64,000 nucleotides of DNA from Lentzea aerocolonigenes (GTDB taxonomy: Bacteria; Actinomycetota; Actinomycetes; Mycobacteriales; Pseudonocardiaceae), in the NCBI RefSeq assembly GCF_000974445.1, contig NZ_BBOJ01000034.1:26568-90567 (forward strand). Direction: 5' to 3'. Below the pieces are notes generated by a model. It was given only the letters and a program-made list of their open reading frames with translations. It was not told the DNA's origin and ran no database searches. Positions 8,400-17,070 of the stretch are shown piece by piece (within the stretch, counting starts at the first letter, position 1; each line of letters begins with the position of its first letter). Both the position numbers and the translations under genes were made by a program.

Positions 8400-9287
8400 G
8401 TGGACCCGGAGAACCTGTACGAGGTGGACTCGGAGGTGCCGGACCTGACAGGCGCGGTGTTGCTGCACCACTTCGAGGGTTTCATGGACGCGGGCGCCGC
8501 CGGCCGCCTGCTTTCCGAGCACCTGCTGGAGACCCTGGAGAGCCGCGTCGTCGCGCGCTTCGACATCGACGGCCTGATCGACTACCGCTCGCGCCGCCCG
8601 CTGATGACCTACGCGACCGACCACTGGGAGGACTACGCCGCCCCGCAACTGGTCGTGCACCTGCTGTGGGACAGCGCGGGCCACCCGTTCCTGCTGCTCA
8701 CCGGCCCCGAGCCGGACCGCGGCTGGGAGGCGTTCATCCTCGCCGTGCGCTCGCTCATCGACCGGTGGGGCGTGCGTCTGACCGTGGGCTTCCACGGCAT
8801 TCCCATGGGCGTGCCGCACACACGGCCGTTGAACGTCATCGGCCACGCCACGCGTCCCGAGCTGGTGTCCGAGTACCAGCCGTTCTTCAACCGCGTGCAG
8901 GTGCCGGGCAACGTCTCCGGCCTGCTGGAGTTCCGCCTGGGCCAGGCGGGCCACGACGCGATGGGCTTCGCGGCCCAGGTGCCGCACTACCTGGCGCAGT
9001 CCCAGTACCCGACCGCCGCGGTGACCCTGCTGGACGCCGTCGCGCGCTCGACGGGCCTCGCGTTGCCGATCGGCTCGCTGATCGACGCGGCCCAGGCCGC
9101 CGACGCCGAGATCCACCGCCAGGTCGCGGAGTCCGAGGAGGTCGCGCAGGTGGTGGAAGCGCTCGAGCGGCAGTACGACGCGTTCATCCAGACTGTCGGC
9201 AACACCGACCTCCCCAGCGCGGACGAGCTGGGTGCCGAGTTCGAACGGTTCCTGGCCGAGCAGCAGCGTCCGCCGGACCACCTGTAG
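8400..9287 (+). CDS. PAC2 family protein (proteasome assembly chaperone-like)
   Basis: 295 residues from a GTG at 8400, chosen because a strong AGGAGG (8388-8393) lies 6 bases upstream. The sequence opens with LTGAVLLHHFEGFMDAG and contains ARPELVSEYQP-like and GLLEFRLGQAG-like strand segments typical of the PAC2/ATP-grasp-associated family in actinobacteria. The eukaryotic members help assemble the proteasome core; the bacterial role is not established, although most actinomycetes also make a proteasome. The C-terminal third is helical with predicted coiled-coil character (VEALERQYDAF). It is followed after 9 bases by a YjbR-like gene. Confidence 0.9.
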   Translation: MDPENLYEVDSEVPDLTGAVLLHHFEGFMDAGAAGRLLSEHLLETLESRVVARFDIDGLIDYRSRRPLMTYATDHWEDYAAPQLVVHLLWDSAGHPFLLLTGPEPDRGWEAFILAVRSLIDRWGVRLTVGFHGIPMGVPHTRPLNVIGHATRPELVSEYQPFFNRVQVPGNVSGLLEFRLGQAGHDAMGFAAQVPHYLAQSQYPTAAVTLLDAVARSTGLALPIGSLIDAAQAADAEIHRQVAESEEVAQVVEALERQYDAFIQTVGNTDLPSADELGAEFERFLAEQQRPPDHL

Positions 9288-9296
9288 GAGCGAGCG

Positions 9297-9656
9297 ATGG
9301 CCACCTGGGACGACGTGCGCAGGATCGCCACCTCCATGCCGGACGTGACGGAGGGGGTGCGGGAGGGCGTCGTCGACTGGAGGGTCAAGGAGAAGCTGTT
9401 CGTGTGGGAACGGCCGCTGCGCAAGCTCGACCTGGCGGCGCTGGGTGCCGCTGCGCCGTCGGGGCCGATCCTGGCGGCGCGGGTGCCGGACCTGGGGGCC
9501 AAGGAGGCGTTGCTCGCCTCCGACGACTCCGTGTACTTCACCACGCCGCACTTCAACGGGTATCCGGCGATCCTGGTGCGGCTGGAGCACATCGGGGTGG
9601 GGGAGCTGGAGGAGCTGATCGTGGAGGCCTGGCACGCGCGGGCCAGGCGCCGCTAG
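9297..9656 (+). CDS. MmcQ/YjbR family protein
   Basis: 119 residues, normal for the family. Features include the N-terminal helix MATWDDVRRIATSMPDV, the central strand EKLFVWERPL and the late YFTTPHFNGYPAILVRL segment characteristic of the CyaY-like fold of YjbR proteins. A good ribosome site (GGAGCGAG) precedes the ATG. The family binds DNA in some predictions but has no proven role. The gene is probably co-transcribed with the PAC2 gene. Its stop (9654-9656) slightly overlaps the end of the convergent folA gene. Confidence 0.88.
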   Translation: MATWDDVRRIATSMPDVTEGVREGVVDWRVKEKLFVWERPLRKLDLAALGAAAPSGPILAARVPDLGAKEALLASDDSVYFTTPHFNGYPAILVRLEHIGVGELEELIVEAWHARARRR

Positions 9657-10108
9657 TAGCTCACGAACCGGTAGTGCAGCCCCGAACTCGACTCCAGCCA
9701 CTCGCCGACGTGCACGGGCTCGCGGTCGATCTTCGGCGCGTACGTGTCGCCCTCGAACGGCTCGCGCACCTCGGTCACCTCGACCCGGTCCGCGAACGGC
9801 AGCGTCGCCGCGTACACCGCCGACCCGCCCATCACCCACACGTCGCCGGTCACGTCTGCCAGGGCCTTCTCCAGCGAGGAGAACGTCTCGGCGCCCTCCT
9901 GCGGGGTGCGCGAGAGCACCAGGTTGCGGCGGCCCGGCAGGGGGCGGAAGCGTTCCGGCAGCGACTCCCAGGTGCGCCGGCCCATCAGGACCGCCGAGCC
10001 CGCGGTGATCTCCCGGAAGTGCTTCAGGTCCTCCGGGATGCGCCACGGGATCGCGTTGTCGCGGCCGATCACGCCACCGGGGGCCTGCGCCCAGATCAGG
10101 CCGATCAC
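9653..10108 (-). CDS. folA: Dihydrofolate reductase
   Basis: 151 residues from a GTG at 10108. Dihydrofolate reductase signatures are present in order: IGLIWAQ strand, GVIGRDNAIPWRIPEDLKHF substrate loop, MGRRTWESLP cofactor site, RNLVLSR strand, and WVMGGSAVY with the glycine pair that binds NADPH. It reduces dihydrofolate to tetrahydrofolate with NADPH, regenerating the cofactor oxidised by thymidylate synthase. The start overlaps the thyA stop as GTGA, so the two are translationally coupled, which matches their linked biochemistry. It is a little shorter than many family members (about 160) but nothing essential appears missing. Confidence 0.95.
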   Translation of the reverse strand: MIGLIWAQAPGGVIGRDNAIPWRIPEDLKHFREITAGSAVLMGRRTWESLPERFRPLPGRRNLVLSRTPQEGAETFSSLEKALADVTGDVWVMGGSAVYAATLPFADRVEVTEVREPFEGDTYAPKIDREPVHVGEWLESSSGLHYRFVSY

Positions 10109-10902
10109 ACCGCCACCGGGGCCTTGATGCCGGGATGCGGGTCGTAGCCGACGATCTCGAAGTCCTCGTACCTGTAGTCGAACAACGAGGAAGCAGGGGC
10201 CAGGCGCAGCGAGGGGAACGGGCGCGCCTCGCGGCTGAGCTGCAGTTCGACCTGCTCCACGTGGTTGTCGTAGATGTGGCAGTCGCCGCCGGTCCAGATG
10301 AAGTCGCCGACGCCGAGGCCGGTCTGGGCGGCGATCATGTGGGTCAGCAGGGCGTAGGACGCGATGTTGAACGGCACGCCGAGGAACAGGTCCGCGCTGC
10401 GCTGGTAGAGCTGGCACGACAGCTTGCCGTCGGCGACGTAGAACTGGAAGAACGCGTGGCACGGGGGCAGCGCCATCTGCGGGATCTCGCCCACGTTCCA
10501 GGCCGAGACGATGATGCGGCGCGAGTCCGGGTTCTCCCGCAACGTCCGCAGCACCTCGGCGATCTGGTCGACGTGACCGCCGTCCGGGGTGGGCCACGAG
10601 CGCCACTGGACGCCGTAGATCGGGCCGAGCTCACCGTCCGAAGGAGCCCATTCGTCCCAGATCGTCACGCCGTGCTCCTGGAGCCACCGCACGTTGCTGT
10701 CACCGCGCAGGAACCACAGCAGCTCGTACGCGATCGACTTGAAGTGCACCTTCTTCGTCGTGATCAGCGGGAAGCCCGCGGCGAGCGGGTAGCGCAGCTG
10801 GTGGCCGAAGATCGACCGCGTGCCGGTGCCGGTGCGGTCCTCCTTGTGCACGCCCTCCTTCAGGACGTGGCGGAGCAGGTCTTCGTACTGCGTGTCGGGC
10901 AT
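10105..10902 (-). CDS. thyA: Thymidylate synthase
   Basis: 265 residues, the usual ThyA length. It contains DRTGTGTRSIFG near the N-terminus, LGPIYGVQWRSW, the catalytic cysteine in MALPPCHAFFQFYV, QRSADLFLGVPFNIASYALL and DNHVEQ. The enzyme methylates dUMP to dTMP using methylenetetrahydrofolate. The ATG at 10902 is chosen because the family begins with this helix (YEDLLRHVL). Only about 38 bases separate this start from the broken end of an acyl-CoA dehydrogenase-like remnant, so the native promoter has probably been lost or lies inside that remnant. folA follows with a GTGA overlap. Confidence 0.96.
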   Translation of the reverse strand: MPDTQYEDLLRHVLKEGVHKEDRTGTGTRSIFGHQLRYPLAAGFPLITTKKVHFKSIAYELLWFLRGDSNVRWLQEHGVTIWDEWAPSDGELGPIYGVQWRSWPTPDGGHVDQIAEVLRTLRENPDSRRIIVSAWNVGEIPQMALPPCHAFFQFYVADGKLSCQLYQRSADLFLGVPFNIASYALLTHMIAAQTGLGVGDFIWTGGDCHIYDNHVEQVELQLSREARPFPSLRLAPASSLFDYRYEDFEIVGYDPHPGIKAPVAV

Positions 10903-10939
10903 GCACGCACCATAGCGCCTGTATCGAAGTCCGATCCGC

Positions 10940-11692
10940 GATCTGCACCCCGGTCTGTTCGGCCAAGCGCGACGTCGCGTACTGCGGGGTCTTGGACACG
11001 GCCAGCGCCTCGATCTCGTCGATCGCGCGGCGGGCGGCGCCCAGGCAGACGGACGCGACGCCCGCGGCCAGGAAGCTGAAGTACGGGAAGACCGTGATCG
11101 GACCCTCGATGCCGGGCGTGACGCCGATCGGCCACACGGCACGGCGCAACGGCAGGAAGGCGTTCTCGAGAGAGAAGTCGTGCGAACTCGTGGCACGCAG
11201 GCCGGCAGCGTGCCAGGTGTCGTGGATCGTCACGTCCGAACGCGGATACACGGCCAGACGCGGGCCAACGGGCGTGAGGGTGCCACCGATGATCCACGAG
11301 CAATGCGTGACGGCGCTGCCCCAGCCCCAACGGCCCGTCACGAGGTAACCGCCGTCGGTCTCGACAGCCTTCCCCAACGGCGCGGCGGTGCCCGCGATCA
11401 ACGCGCGCGGGTCGCCGAAGACCTCGTCGGCGGCGTCGACGGGCAGGTACCAGGCCAGCGACGACGAGATCGTGGTCGTCATCGCGGTCCAGCCGGTGGA
11501 GGCGTCGGACCGGGAGAGCTCCTGGATCTCGCGGTTCCACTCGGGCAGGCCCAGCTCGGCGCCGCCGTAGCGCTTCGGGGCGATCAGCCGGTGCACGCCG
11601 GCGTCGACGAGCGCGGTCACCACCGGTTCGGTGAGTGCGCGCTGGTGCTCGGCCGCGGACGCTTCGGCGCGGATCAGGGCGTGGAGATCCAT
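10940..11692 (-). pseudogene. 3'-truncated acyl-CoA dehydrogenase/flavin monooxygenase-like gene
   Basis: From the ATG at 11692 the product reads as an acyl-CoA dehydrogenase-fold flavoprotein of the hydroxylase-like type: N-terminal helical part (EPVVTALVDAGVHRLIAPKRYGG), the middle beta part (GRWGWGSAVTHCSWIIGGTL) and the start of the C-terminal helices (ASVCLGAARRAIDEIEALA). Homology appears to stop after EQTGVQI (about residue 251, near 10940); the last 100-140 residues expected for the family are absent and the frame runs on without a stop into thyA to 10700, in a different frame from thyA. This looks like a deletion that joined the remnant to thyA. It follows the MarR gene on the same strand by 22 bases. 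Confidence 0.7.
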
Positions 11693-11714
11693 GCGCGTGA
11701 TCTTGCCGAGCGCG

Positions 11715-12152
11715 CTACAGCTTGGCGAGCGCCTCAACGAGTGGCTTGAGCTCCGGAGTTCCGGACGCCTCCTCCAACGACGCGGAGAGCACCTCGTCGT
11801 GGGTGGGACGGGCGAGCGCGAGCAGTTCGTGACCCTTCTCGGTGACCTCGGTGTAGATGCCGCGACGGTCGGTGGGGCAGAGGTAGCGGGCGAGCAGGCC
11901 GCGGTCCTCCAGGCGCGTGACCAGGCGCGTCGTCGCCGACTGGCTGAGCACCACGGCGCCTGCGAGCTGGTTCATCCGCAGGTGGAAGCCGTCCTGACGG
12001 TTGAGCACGTCCAGAACGGTGTACTCGCTGACCGAGAGTTCGTGAGCCTTCTGCAGGGCTCTCTCGAGGCGGTCCTCGATGCGTGCGTGCAACGCCGCGA
12101 GCGTGCGCCAGCCTTGCGCGCGCGCCTGGACGGCGTCGTCGTCCAGTGACAT
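11715..12152 (-). CDS. MarR family transcriptional regulator
   Basis: 145 residues with the winged-helix pattern of MarR proteins: a recognition part in HLRMNQLAGAVVLSQSATTRLVTRLEDRG and the wing LCPTDRRGIYTEVTEKGHELL. MarR proteins act as dimers that bind palindromes and are released by small ligands. It is transcribed away from an SDR and an aldo/keto reductase, so those two are its likely targets along with itself. A short inverted repeat lies in the shared 83-base promoter region. The downstream gene is a truncated acyl-CoA dehydrogenase remnant. Confidence 0.92.
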   Translation of the reverse strand: MSLDDDAVQARAQGWRTLAALHARIEDRLERALQKAHELSVSEYTVLDVLNRQDGFHLRMNQLAGAVVLSQSATTRLVTRLEDRGLLARYLCPTDRRGIYTEVTEKGHELLALARPTHDEVLSASLEEASGTPELKPLVEALAKL

Positions 12153-12182
12153 AGGTCAACCCTTCTCAAATAGACAGCGTCT

Positions 12183-12193
12183 GCAACTATTGC
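12183..12193. promoter_or_regulatory. Candidate MarR operator in divergent promoter
   Basis: GCAACTATTGC is an inverted repeat (GCAA/TTGC, three-base spacer) in the 83-base region between the divergent MarR and SDR starts, about 43 bases from the SDR start. The size and symmetry suit a MarR half-site pair; the assignment is inference. Confidence 0.35.
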
Positions 12194-12235
12194 GTACGCT
12201 TGTAATCGTCTTCAGCAAGTCTACCGGGGAGAGAC

Positions 12236-13000
12236 ATGGATCTGTCGGGACGCACGGCCCTGGTGACGGGCTCCACCTCCGGCATCGGCTTCGCCACGGC
12301 GGAGGCGCTGCTGAAGGCGGGGGCGTCGGTGGTCGTCAGCGGTCGCACCGAGGAACGCGTGGCCGAGGCGGTCGGCAAGCTGAGTGGCCACGGTGACGTC
12401 CGCGGCATCGCGGCCGACATCGCGACCGCCGAAGGCGTGGCCGAGGTGGTCGAGCAGCTGCCGGACGTCGACGTGCTCGTCAACAACACGGGGATCTACG
12501 GAGCCCGGCCGGTGTTCGAGATCGAGGACGCCGAGTGGCAGCGGTTCTTCGACACCAACGTCATGTCCGGCGTGCGGCTCGCACGGCACTACACGCCCCG
12601 CATGGTCGAACGCGGCTGGGGCCGGGTGATCTTCGTGAGCAGCGAGTCGTCCGTGTTCACGCCCACCGAGATGGTCCACTACGGCATGACGAAAACCGCG
12701 CAGCTCGCCGTCGCGCGCGGCATGGCCCAGGCCGTGAAGGGCACCGGCGTCACCGTGAACTCGGTGCTGCCCGGCCCGACGCTCACCCCCGGCGTGGAGG
12801 AGTTCATCCGCGACCGCGTGGGCGAGGGCGGCGAGGCCGAGTTCGTCCGCACCGAACGCCCCACCCTGCTGCTGGGCCGGCTGATCCGCCCGCACGAGGT
12901 CGCGAACCTCATCACCTACGTCGCGTCGGACCTGTCGTCCGCGACGACCGGAGCCGCGTTGCGCGTCGACGGCGGCACCGCTCCGACGCTGATCCCGTAA
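12236..13000 (+). CDS. SDR family NAD(P)-dependent oxidoreductase
   Basis: 254 residues. The Rossmann motif TGSTSGIG (11-18), the NNTG-type stretch (LVNNTGIYG), the serine in VSSESS and the catalytic YGMTK (Tyr about 147) define a classical short-chain dehydrogenase/reductase; VDGGTAPT near the end is the usual C-terminal signature. GGGGAGAG precedes the ATG. It is followed after 18 bases by an aldo/keto reductase and is divergent from a MarR gene, suggesting an inducible carbonyl-reducing or detoxifying pair. The substrate cannot be read from sequence. Confidence 0.93.
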   Translation: MDLSGRTALVTGSTSGIGFATAEALLKAGASVVVSGRTEERVAEAVGKLSGHGDVRGIAADIATAEGVAEVVEQLPDVDVLVNNTGIYGARPVFEIEDAEWQRFFDTNVMSGVRLARHYTPRMVERGWGRVIFVSSESSVFTPTEMVHYGMTKTAQLAVARGMAQAVKGTGVTVNSVLPGPTLTPGVEEFIRDRVGEGGEAEFVRTERPTLLLGRLIRPHEVANLITYVASDLSSATTGAALRVDGGTAPTLIP

Positions 13001-13018
13001 CACGAGTTAGGAACTGGT

Positions 13019-13843
13019 TTGAACACCCTGAAGCTCAACAACGGCGTCGTCATGCCCCAGTTCGGTTTCGGTGTCTGGCAGGTGCCGGACGCCGAGGCCG
13101 CGCCCGCCGTCGCGGAGGCGCTGAAGGCCGGGTACCGCAGCATCGACACCGCGGCCGCCTACGGCAACGAGGGCGGTGTCGGCGAGGCCATCGCACAGTC
13201 CGATGTGGACCGTGACGACGTCTTCATCACCACCAAGCTCTGGAACTCCGACCAGGGCTACGACTCGACGCTGCGCGCGTTCGACGAGTCCCTGAAGAAG
13301 CTCAAGCTCGACGTGCTCGACCTCTACCTGATCCACTGGCCGACGCCCGCCCGCGACCTCTACGTCGACACGTGGAAGGCGTTCGTGCAGTTGCAGAAGG
13401 AGGGCCGCGTCCGCGCGATCGGCGTCTCCAACTTCCAGCCCGCGCACCTGCGCCGCCTGATCGACGAGACCGGCGTCGTCCCCGCGGTGAACCAGGTCGA
13501 GCTGCACCCGTACCTGCAGCAGAGCGACCTGCGCGTCTTCCACGCCCAGCACGGCATCGAGACCGAGGCCTGGTCGCCGCTCGGCCAGGGCGGCGAGCTG
13601 TTGAACGACCCGGTGGTCACCGAGATCGCCGCACGCCACCAGCGTTCCGCGGCCCAGGTCGTGCTGCGCTGGCACGTGCAGCTCGGCACGATCGTGATCC
13701 CGAAGTCCGTGACGCCGGCGCGGATCCGCGAGAACATCGCCGTGTTCGACTTCGAGCTGTCGGACGAGGAGATCGCGGCGCTGTCCACTCTGGACCGCGG
13801 CGGCCGCATCGGCCCGAACCCGGACGAGTTCAACCAGGCCTGA
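13019..13843 (+). CDS. Aldo/keto reductase (2,5-diketogluconate reductase-like)
   Basis: 274 residues from a TTG at 13019 with AGGAAC just upstream. Family landmarks: GYRSIDTAAAYGNEGGVG (catalytic Asp and Tyr), FITTKLWNSDQGYD (catalytic Lys), LDLYLIHWP (His), AIGVSNF, VNQVELHPYLQQ, and IPKSVTPARIREN for NADPH binding. This is the AKR5-like subgroup that reduces aldehydes and ketones with NADPH. It forms an operon with the SDR and is followed by a strong terminator hairpin. Confidence 0.93.
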   Translation: MNTLKLNNGVVMPQFGFGVWQVPDAEAAPAVAEALKAGYRSIDTAAAYGNEGGVGEAIAQSDVDRDDVFITTKLWNSDQGYDSTLRAFDESLKKLKLDVLDLYLIHWPTPARDLYVDTWKAFVQLQKEGRVRAIGVSNFQPAHLRRLIDETGVVPAVNQVELHPYLQQSDLRVFHAQHGIETEAWSPLGQGGELLNDPVVTEIAARHQRSAAQVVLRWHVQLGTIVIPKSVTPARIRENIAVFDFELSDEEIAALSTLDRGGRIGPNPDEFNQA

Positions 13844-13851
13844 GAAAGTAC

Positions 13852-13888
13852 GAAGCCCCGGTCCGCCTCTCTCGCGGTCCGGGGCTTC
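13852..13888. terminator. Hairpin terminator after aldo/keto reductase
   Basis: Two 15-base arms (GAAGCCCCGGTCCGC and GCGGTCCGGGGCTTC) pair with one mismatch around a 7-base loop. It sits between the convergent aldo/keto reductase and ABC permease genes and may serve both. Confidence 0.8.
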
Positions 13889-13914
13889 GCCGGCAACGGG
13901 CCTGCCTCCTTCTT

Positions 13915-15240
13915 CTAGGCCCGCATGACTGTGGCGATCGGGATCCGTGCCGCCCGGATGGCCGGGATGAGGCCACCGAGCACACCGGCGATCAGACCGG
14001 CGATGACACCGGCCATGCCCGCCTCCCAGGGGAAAACGGTGCCCTGCAACGACGGGAACCGGTGTCCGAACATCATCAGCGCCACCTGCAACCCCGCCGC
14101 GCCCGCGCCGATCGCCAGCGCGGCGGTCAGCAGGCCCGTCAGCAACGTCTCGGCGAGCACGATGCCCGCGAGCAGCATGCGCGACATGCCCACCGCGCGG
14201 CGCAGGGCGAACTCCTCGACGCGCTCACCGACGGTGGCGAGGCCGACGTTCAGGATGCCCGCGACGCCGATCAGCAGCACCAGGAACGCCATGCCGAGGA
14301 AGATCAGCCGCATGATCTTCAGCTGGGACTCCATGCGCTCCTTGGAGTTCACCGTCTGGAAGTGCAGCTGGTTCTGGTCGATGCCGGCGCCGACGAGCTT
14401 GGCCTTCAGCAGCTGCTGGAGGTCGCCTGAGTCCGGCTGGAGGTAGACCTCGAGTTGGGTGCCGCCGCGGAACCTGTTGGCGTCGGTGTTCGCGGGCGCC
14501 GAGGGCATCCACGTGCGCAGCTCGTCGAGGCGCATGTAGATCCGCGGCGAGCCGCTGCCGTCCTCCACCACGCCGACGATCTGCGGGGTCACGTGGTGGG
14601 TGGCGCCCTCGATCATCATCTCACCGGGGATCCGGTACCGGGTGAGGCCCTTGGCGGCTTCCTCGTTCAGCACGATCCTGGGCGCGAGCGCCGGCGCGGT
14701 CGTGAAGTCGAGCCAGCTGCCGGAGATCGGCCGGTACGGCTTGAACGGCCGGATGTCGCCGGTCAGCGCGACCATGCTGACCTCGATCGCCTGGCCGTCC
14801 GGCTTCTTCTCGGGCTTCTTCTGCTCCTGGCACACGCCGCTGGAGTCGCAGTACATCTCGGGGCCGTAGTAGTTGCCGCCCTTACCCGCGTACTCGAACG
14901 GCATGCCGCCCTCGTTGATCGGCCGCACGCCCGGCTCACCGATGATCGCCTGAGAGCTGATCATCGCCACCGCGTCGGCACGACCCTTCAGGGTGGACTC
15001 CACGATGCCCGGCGCGCCCTTCTCGCCGGGGATGTAGCCCATGATCGTGCCGTCCTTGCCGGCCTGGAGCTCGACGTCGGTGAGCATCGCGCGTTCGGCG
15101 ATCGCGGCCCCCGCCTGCACCGTCACGACCGCGAGCACGCCGAGGAACAGCGACACCATCGACAGGAACGTGCGCAGCTTGCGGGCGCGGATGCCCTGTC
15201 CGCCGATGACGAGGGCGGACCGCAACTTGCCGGAGAACAT
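13915..15240 (-). CDS. ABC transporter permease (FtsX/MacB-like)
   Basis: 441 residues. One N-terminal helix (about 25-45), a large outside domain (about 50-310) and three C-terminal helices (starting near 320, 365 and 410) give the MacB/FtsX type VII topology. The C-terminal part contains GILNVGLATVGERVEEFALRR-like sequence typical of the FtsX domain. Its ATG overlaps the stop of the ATPase gene. With that ATPase and the adaptor lipoprotein upstream it forms a three-part system for moving material from the membrane outwards or for mechanical signalling; the substrate is unknown. Confidence 0.92.
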   Translation of the reverse strand: MFSGKLRSALVIGGQGIRARKLRTFLSMVSLFLGVLAVVTVQAGAAIAERAMLTDVELQAGKDGTIMGYIPGEKGAPGIVESTLKGRADAVAMISSQAIIGEPGVRPINEGGMPFEYAGKGGNYYGPEMYCDSSGVCQEQKKPEKKPDGQAIEVSMVALTGDIRPFKPYRPISGSWLDFTTAPALAPRIVLNEEAAKGLTRYRIPGEMMIEGATHHVTPQIVGVVEDGSGSPRIYMRLDELRTWMPSAPANTDANRFRGGTQLEVYLQPDSGDLQQLLKAKLVGAGIDQNQLHFQTVNSKERMESQLKIMRLIFLGMAFLVLLIGVAGILNVGLATVGERVEEFALRRAVGMSRMLLAGIVLAETLLTGLLTAALAIGAGAAGLQVALMMFGHRFPSLQGTVFPWEAGMAGVIAGLIAGVLGGLIPAIRAARIPIATVMRA

Positions 15241-15938
15241 CAGTTGAACCGCCCGTCGCGCAGCTCCAGCACGCGGCCCATCTTGCGCGCGTGGTCGTGG
15301 TCGTGCGTGACCAGCACGAGGCCGCAGCCCTGCCTGGTCGTGTTGAGCAGCACCTCGACGACGAGGTTGCCGGTCTCCGTGTCGAGCGCGCCGGTCGGCT
15401 CGTCGGCGAGGATCACGCGCGGCTGGCGGACGAGCGCGCGGGCGATCGCGACGCGCTGCTGCTCACCACCGGAGAGCCTGGAGGGCTTGGACTTCGCGAG
15501 GTGCGCGATGCCGACCTGCTCCAGCGCCTCCATCACCTGCTGCTTGCGCTTGCGGCGGGCCGACCAGCCCTGGCCGTTCACCAGCGCCATCGCCACGTTC
15601 TGCGCCGCGGTGAGGTGCTTGAGCAGGAAGAAGCGCTGGAACACGAACCCGAACTCGGCGCTGCGCAGTGCGGCTGCCCTGCGTTCCGGCACTCGTGTGA
15701 TGTCGTTGCCGTGCAGGAAGTACTGGCCTTCGTCGGCACGGTCGAAGAGCCCGATCAACGACAGCAGCGTCGACTTGCCGGAGCCGGACCTGCCGAGGAT
15801 CGCCACGCTCTGTCCCGGGTGGACGGTCAGGTCCACACCGGACAGGATCGTGCGCGGTTCCTCCTGGCCCTTCAGGACTTTCGTGATGCCGTTGAGCTGG
15901 AGCAGCGGCGCCTGGACCTGAACCTGTGGTGCGGTCAT
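15240..15938 (-). CDS. ABC transporter ATP-binding protein (MacB/LolD-like)
   Basis: 232 residues with Walker A GRSGSGKST (49-57), Q-loop FVFQRFFLLKHLT, signature LSGGEQQR (155-162), Walker B ILADEPTGALD (176-186) and the switch His in LVTHDHDHA. This is the type VII family that partners FtsX-like permeases. The ATG at 15938 shares a base with the adaptor stop (TGATG) and its stop likewise meets the permease ATG, so the three are tightly coupled. Confidence 0.94.
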   Translation of the reverse strand: MTAPQVQVQAPLLQLNGITKVLKGQEEPRTILSGVDLTVHPGQSVAILGRSGSGKSTLLSLIGLFDRADEGQYFLHGNDITRVPERRAAALRSAEFGFVFQRFFLLKHLTAAQNVAMALVNGQGWSARRKRKQQVMEALEQVGIAHLAKSKPSRLSGGEQQRVAIARALVRQPRVILADEPTGALDTETGNLVVEVLLNTTRQGCGLVLVTHDHDHARKMGRVLELRDGRFN

Positions 15939-16930
15939 CACGGTCCCGTCGGCTTCTGCTGCGGCTCGCCGCCCTGCTGCTGGCCTTCCGGCAGGTTCGG
16001 GCCGGGCACCGCGAGCTCCTCGTCGCCGGTGAGACCCGACTTGATCTCGATGACCTTGCCGTCGGTGAGGCCGAGCGTCACGTCGGTGGTGCGGCGCGAA
16101 CCGTCGGGCTGCATCACGTCGACCTTGCCCTTGCCCTGCTGACCGGCCACGGCTTCGACGGGAACGACCAGCGCCTGCGCCGACTTGCCGGTGGTGACCT
16201 CGATCGACGCGCTGGCGCCGTTGATCATCTGCACGTCCGCGGGCGCGGTGCACACGATGCGCAGGCCGGTCGCCGAGCTCGGCGTCTGCGGCTGGTCCTT
16301 GGGCTGCTGCGGCTGCGGGTCCTTCTGGTCCTTCTGGTCCTTGGTGTCCGGCGTGACCGGCGGCTTCTCCGGGATCGTGCCCTGCGGCAGCGCGGCGATC
16401 GTGCCGAGCACGGTGCACGGGAACGGGCCTGGACCGTTCTTGATCTGCACCGTCACGTCGGTCAGCGCACCGCTGATCTTGTACGCCTGCTGGCCGTCGA
16501 TGTCGCCGACGATCGCGTAGCCGACGTGCTTGGCCGTCGCGAGCGGCATGCCCGCCGTCACCGTCGCCTTGTCGTCGACCAGACGTCCGCTGAACGTCGA
16601 ACCGGCCGGCGCCTCCACGTAGTTCGGCGCCCCGTCCTTCCACACCGTCGCGACCCGGATGGGCTTGGTGGGCGTGCCGTTGGGCGTCGGGACGTCGAAG
16701 TACCGCACCTGGCCCGCGACCGGCGCGACGAGCCCGAACGTCGGGTTCATCTCGACCTTGCCGGCGATGCTGAGCTTCGTGGTCATGTCCTGCTTGGTCG
16801 GCTTGACCTTGGTCATCTGCGTGCCGCGCGGTGCCAGCTCCGGGTTGGCCTTGTCCGGACCTGACGGACTGCACGCCGCCACGGCGACCGTGACCAGCGC
16901 GCACAGCGGCGCGAGAACGATTTTGCGCAC
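15938..16930 (-). CDS. Lipoprotein periplasmic adaptor of ABC system (HlyD/MacA-like)
   Basis: 330 residues from a GTG at 16930 preceded by GGGGGA. A signal peptide ends in a lipobox-like VAVAAC (Cys about 20), so the product is probably lipid-anchored outside the membrane. The body has the barrel/lipoyl-like layout of membrane fusion proteins (GLVAPVAGQVRYFDVPTP; later VVPVEAVAGQQGKGKVDV), with a charged low-complexity insert (KDQKDQKDPQPQQPKDQPQ). It is the first gene of the operon with the ATPase and permease. In monoderm bacteria such adaptors feed or gate MacB-like permeases. Confidence 0.85.
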   Translation of the reverse strand: MRKIVLAPLCALVTVAVAACSPSGPDKANPELAPRGTQMTKVKPTKQDMTTKLSIAGKVEMNPTFGLVAPVAGQVRYFDVPTPNGTPTKPIRVATVWKDGAPNYVEAPAGSTFSGRLVDDKATVTAGMPLATAKHVGYAIVGDIDGQQAYKISGALTDVTVQIKNGPGPFPCTVLGTIAALPQGTIPEKPPVTPDTKDQKDQKDPQPQQPKDQPQTPSSATGLRIVCTAPADVQMINGASASIEVTTGKSAQALVVPVEAVAGQQGKGKVDVMQPDGSRRTTDVTLGLTDGKVIEIKSGLTGDEELAVPGPNLPEGQQQGGEPQQKPTGP

Positions 16931-17070
16931 GAATGTCCCCCATGTCGTTTCAACCAACCTACCGATAAGGACACCTGATCGGTCCGGGAGGTTGCATCGG
17001 ACTTTCGGCCGATGTCGCATCGACCTGGTGGCCACGGGTATCCGGTGTGTTGACCGGAAGGAGAAGACCT

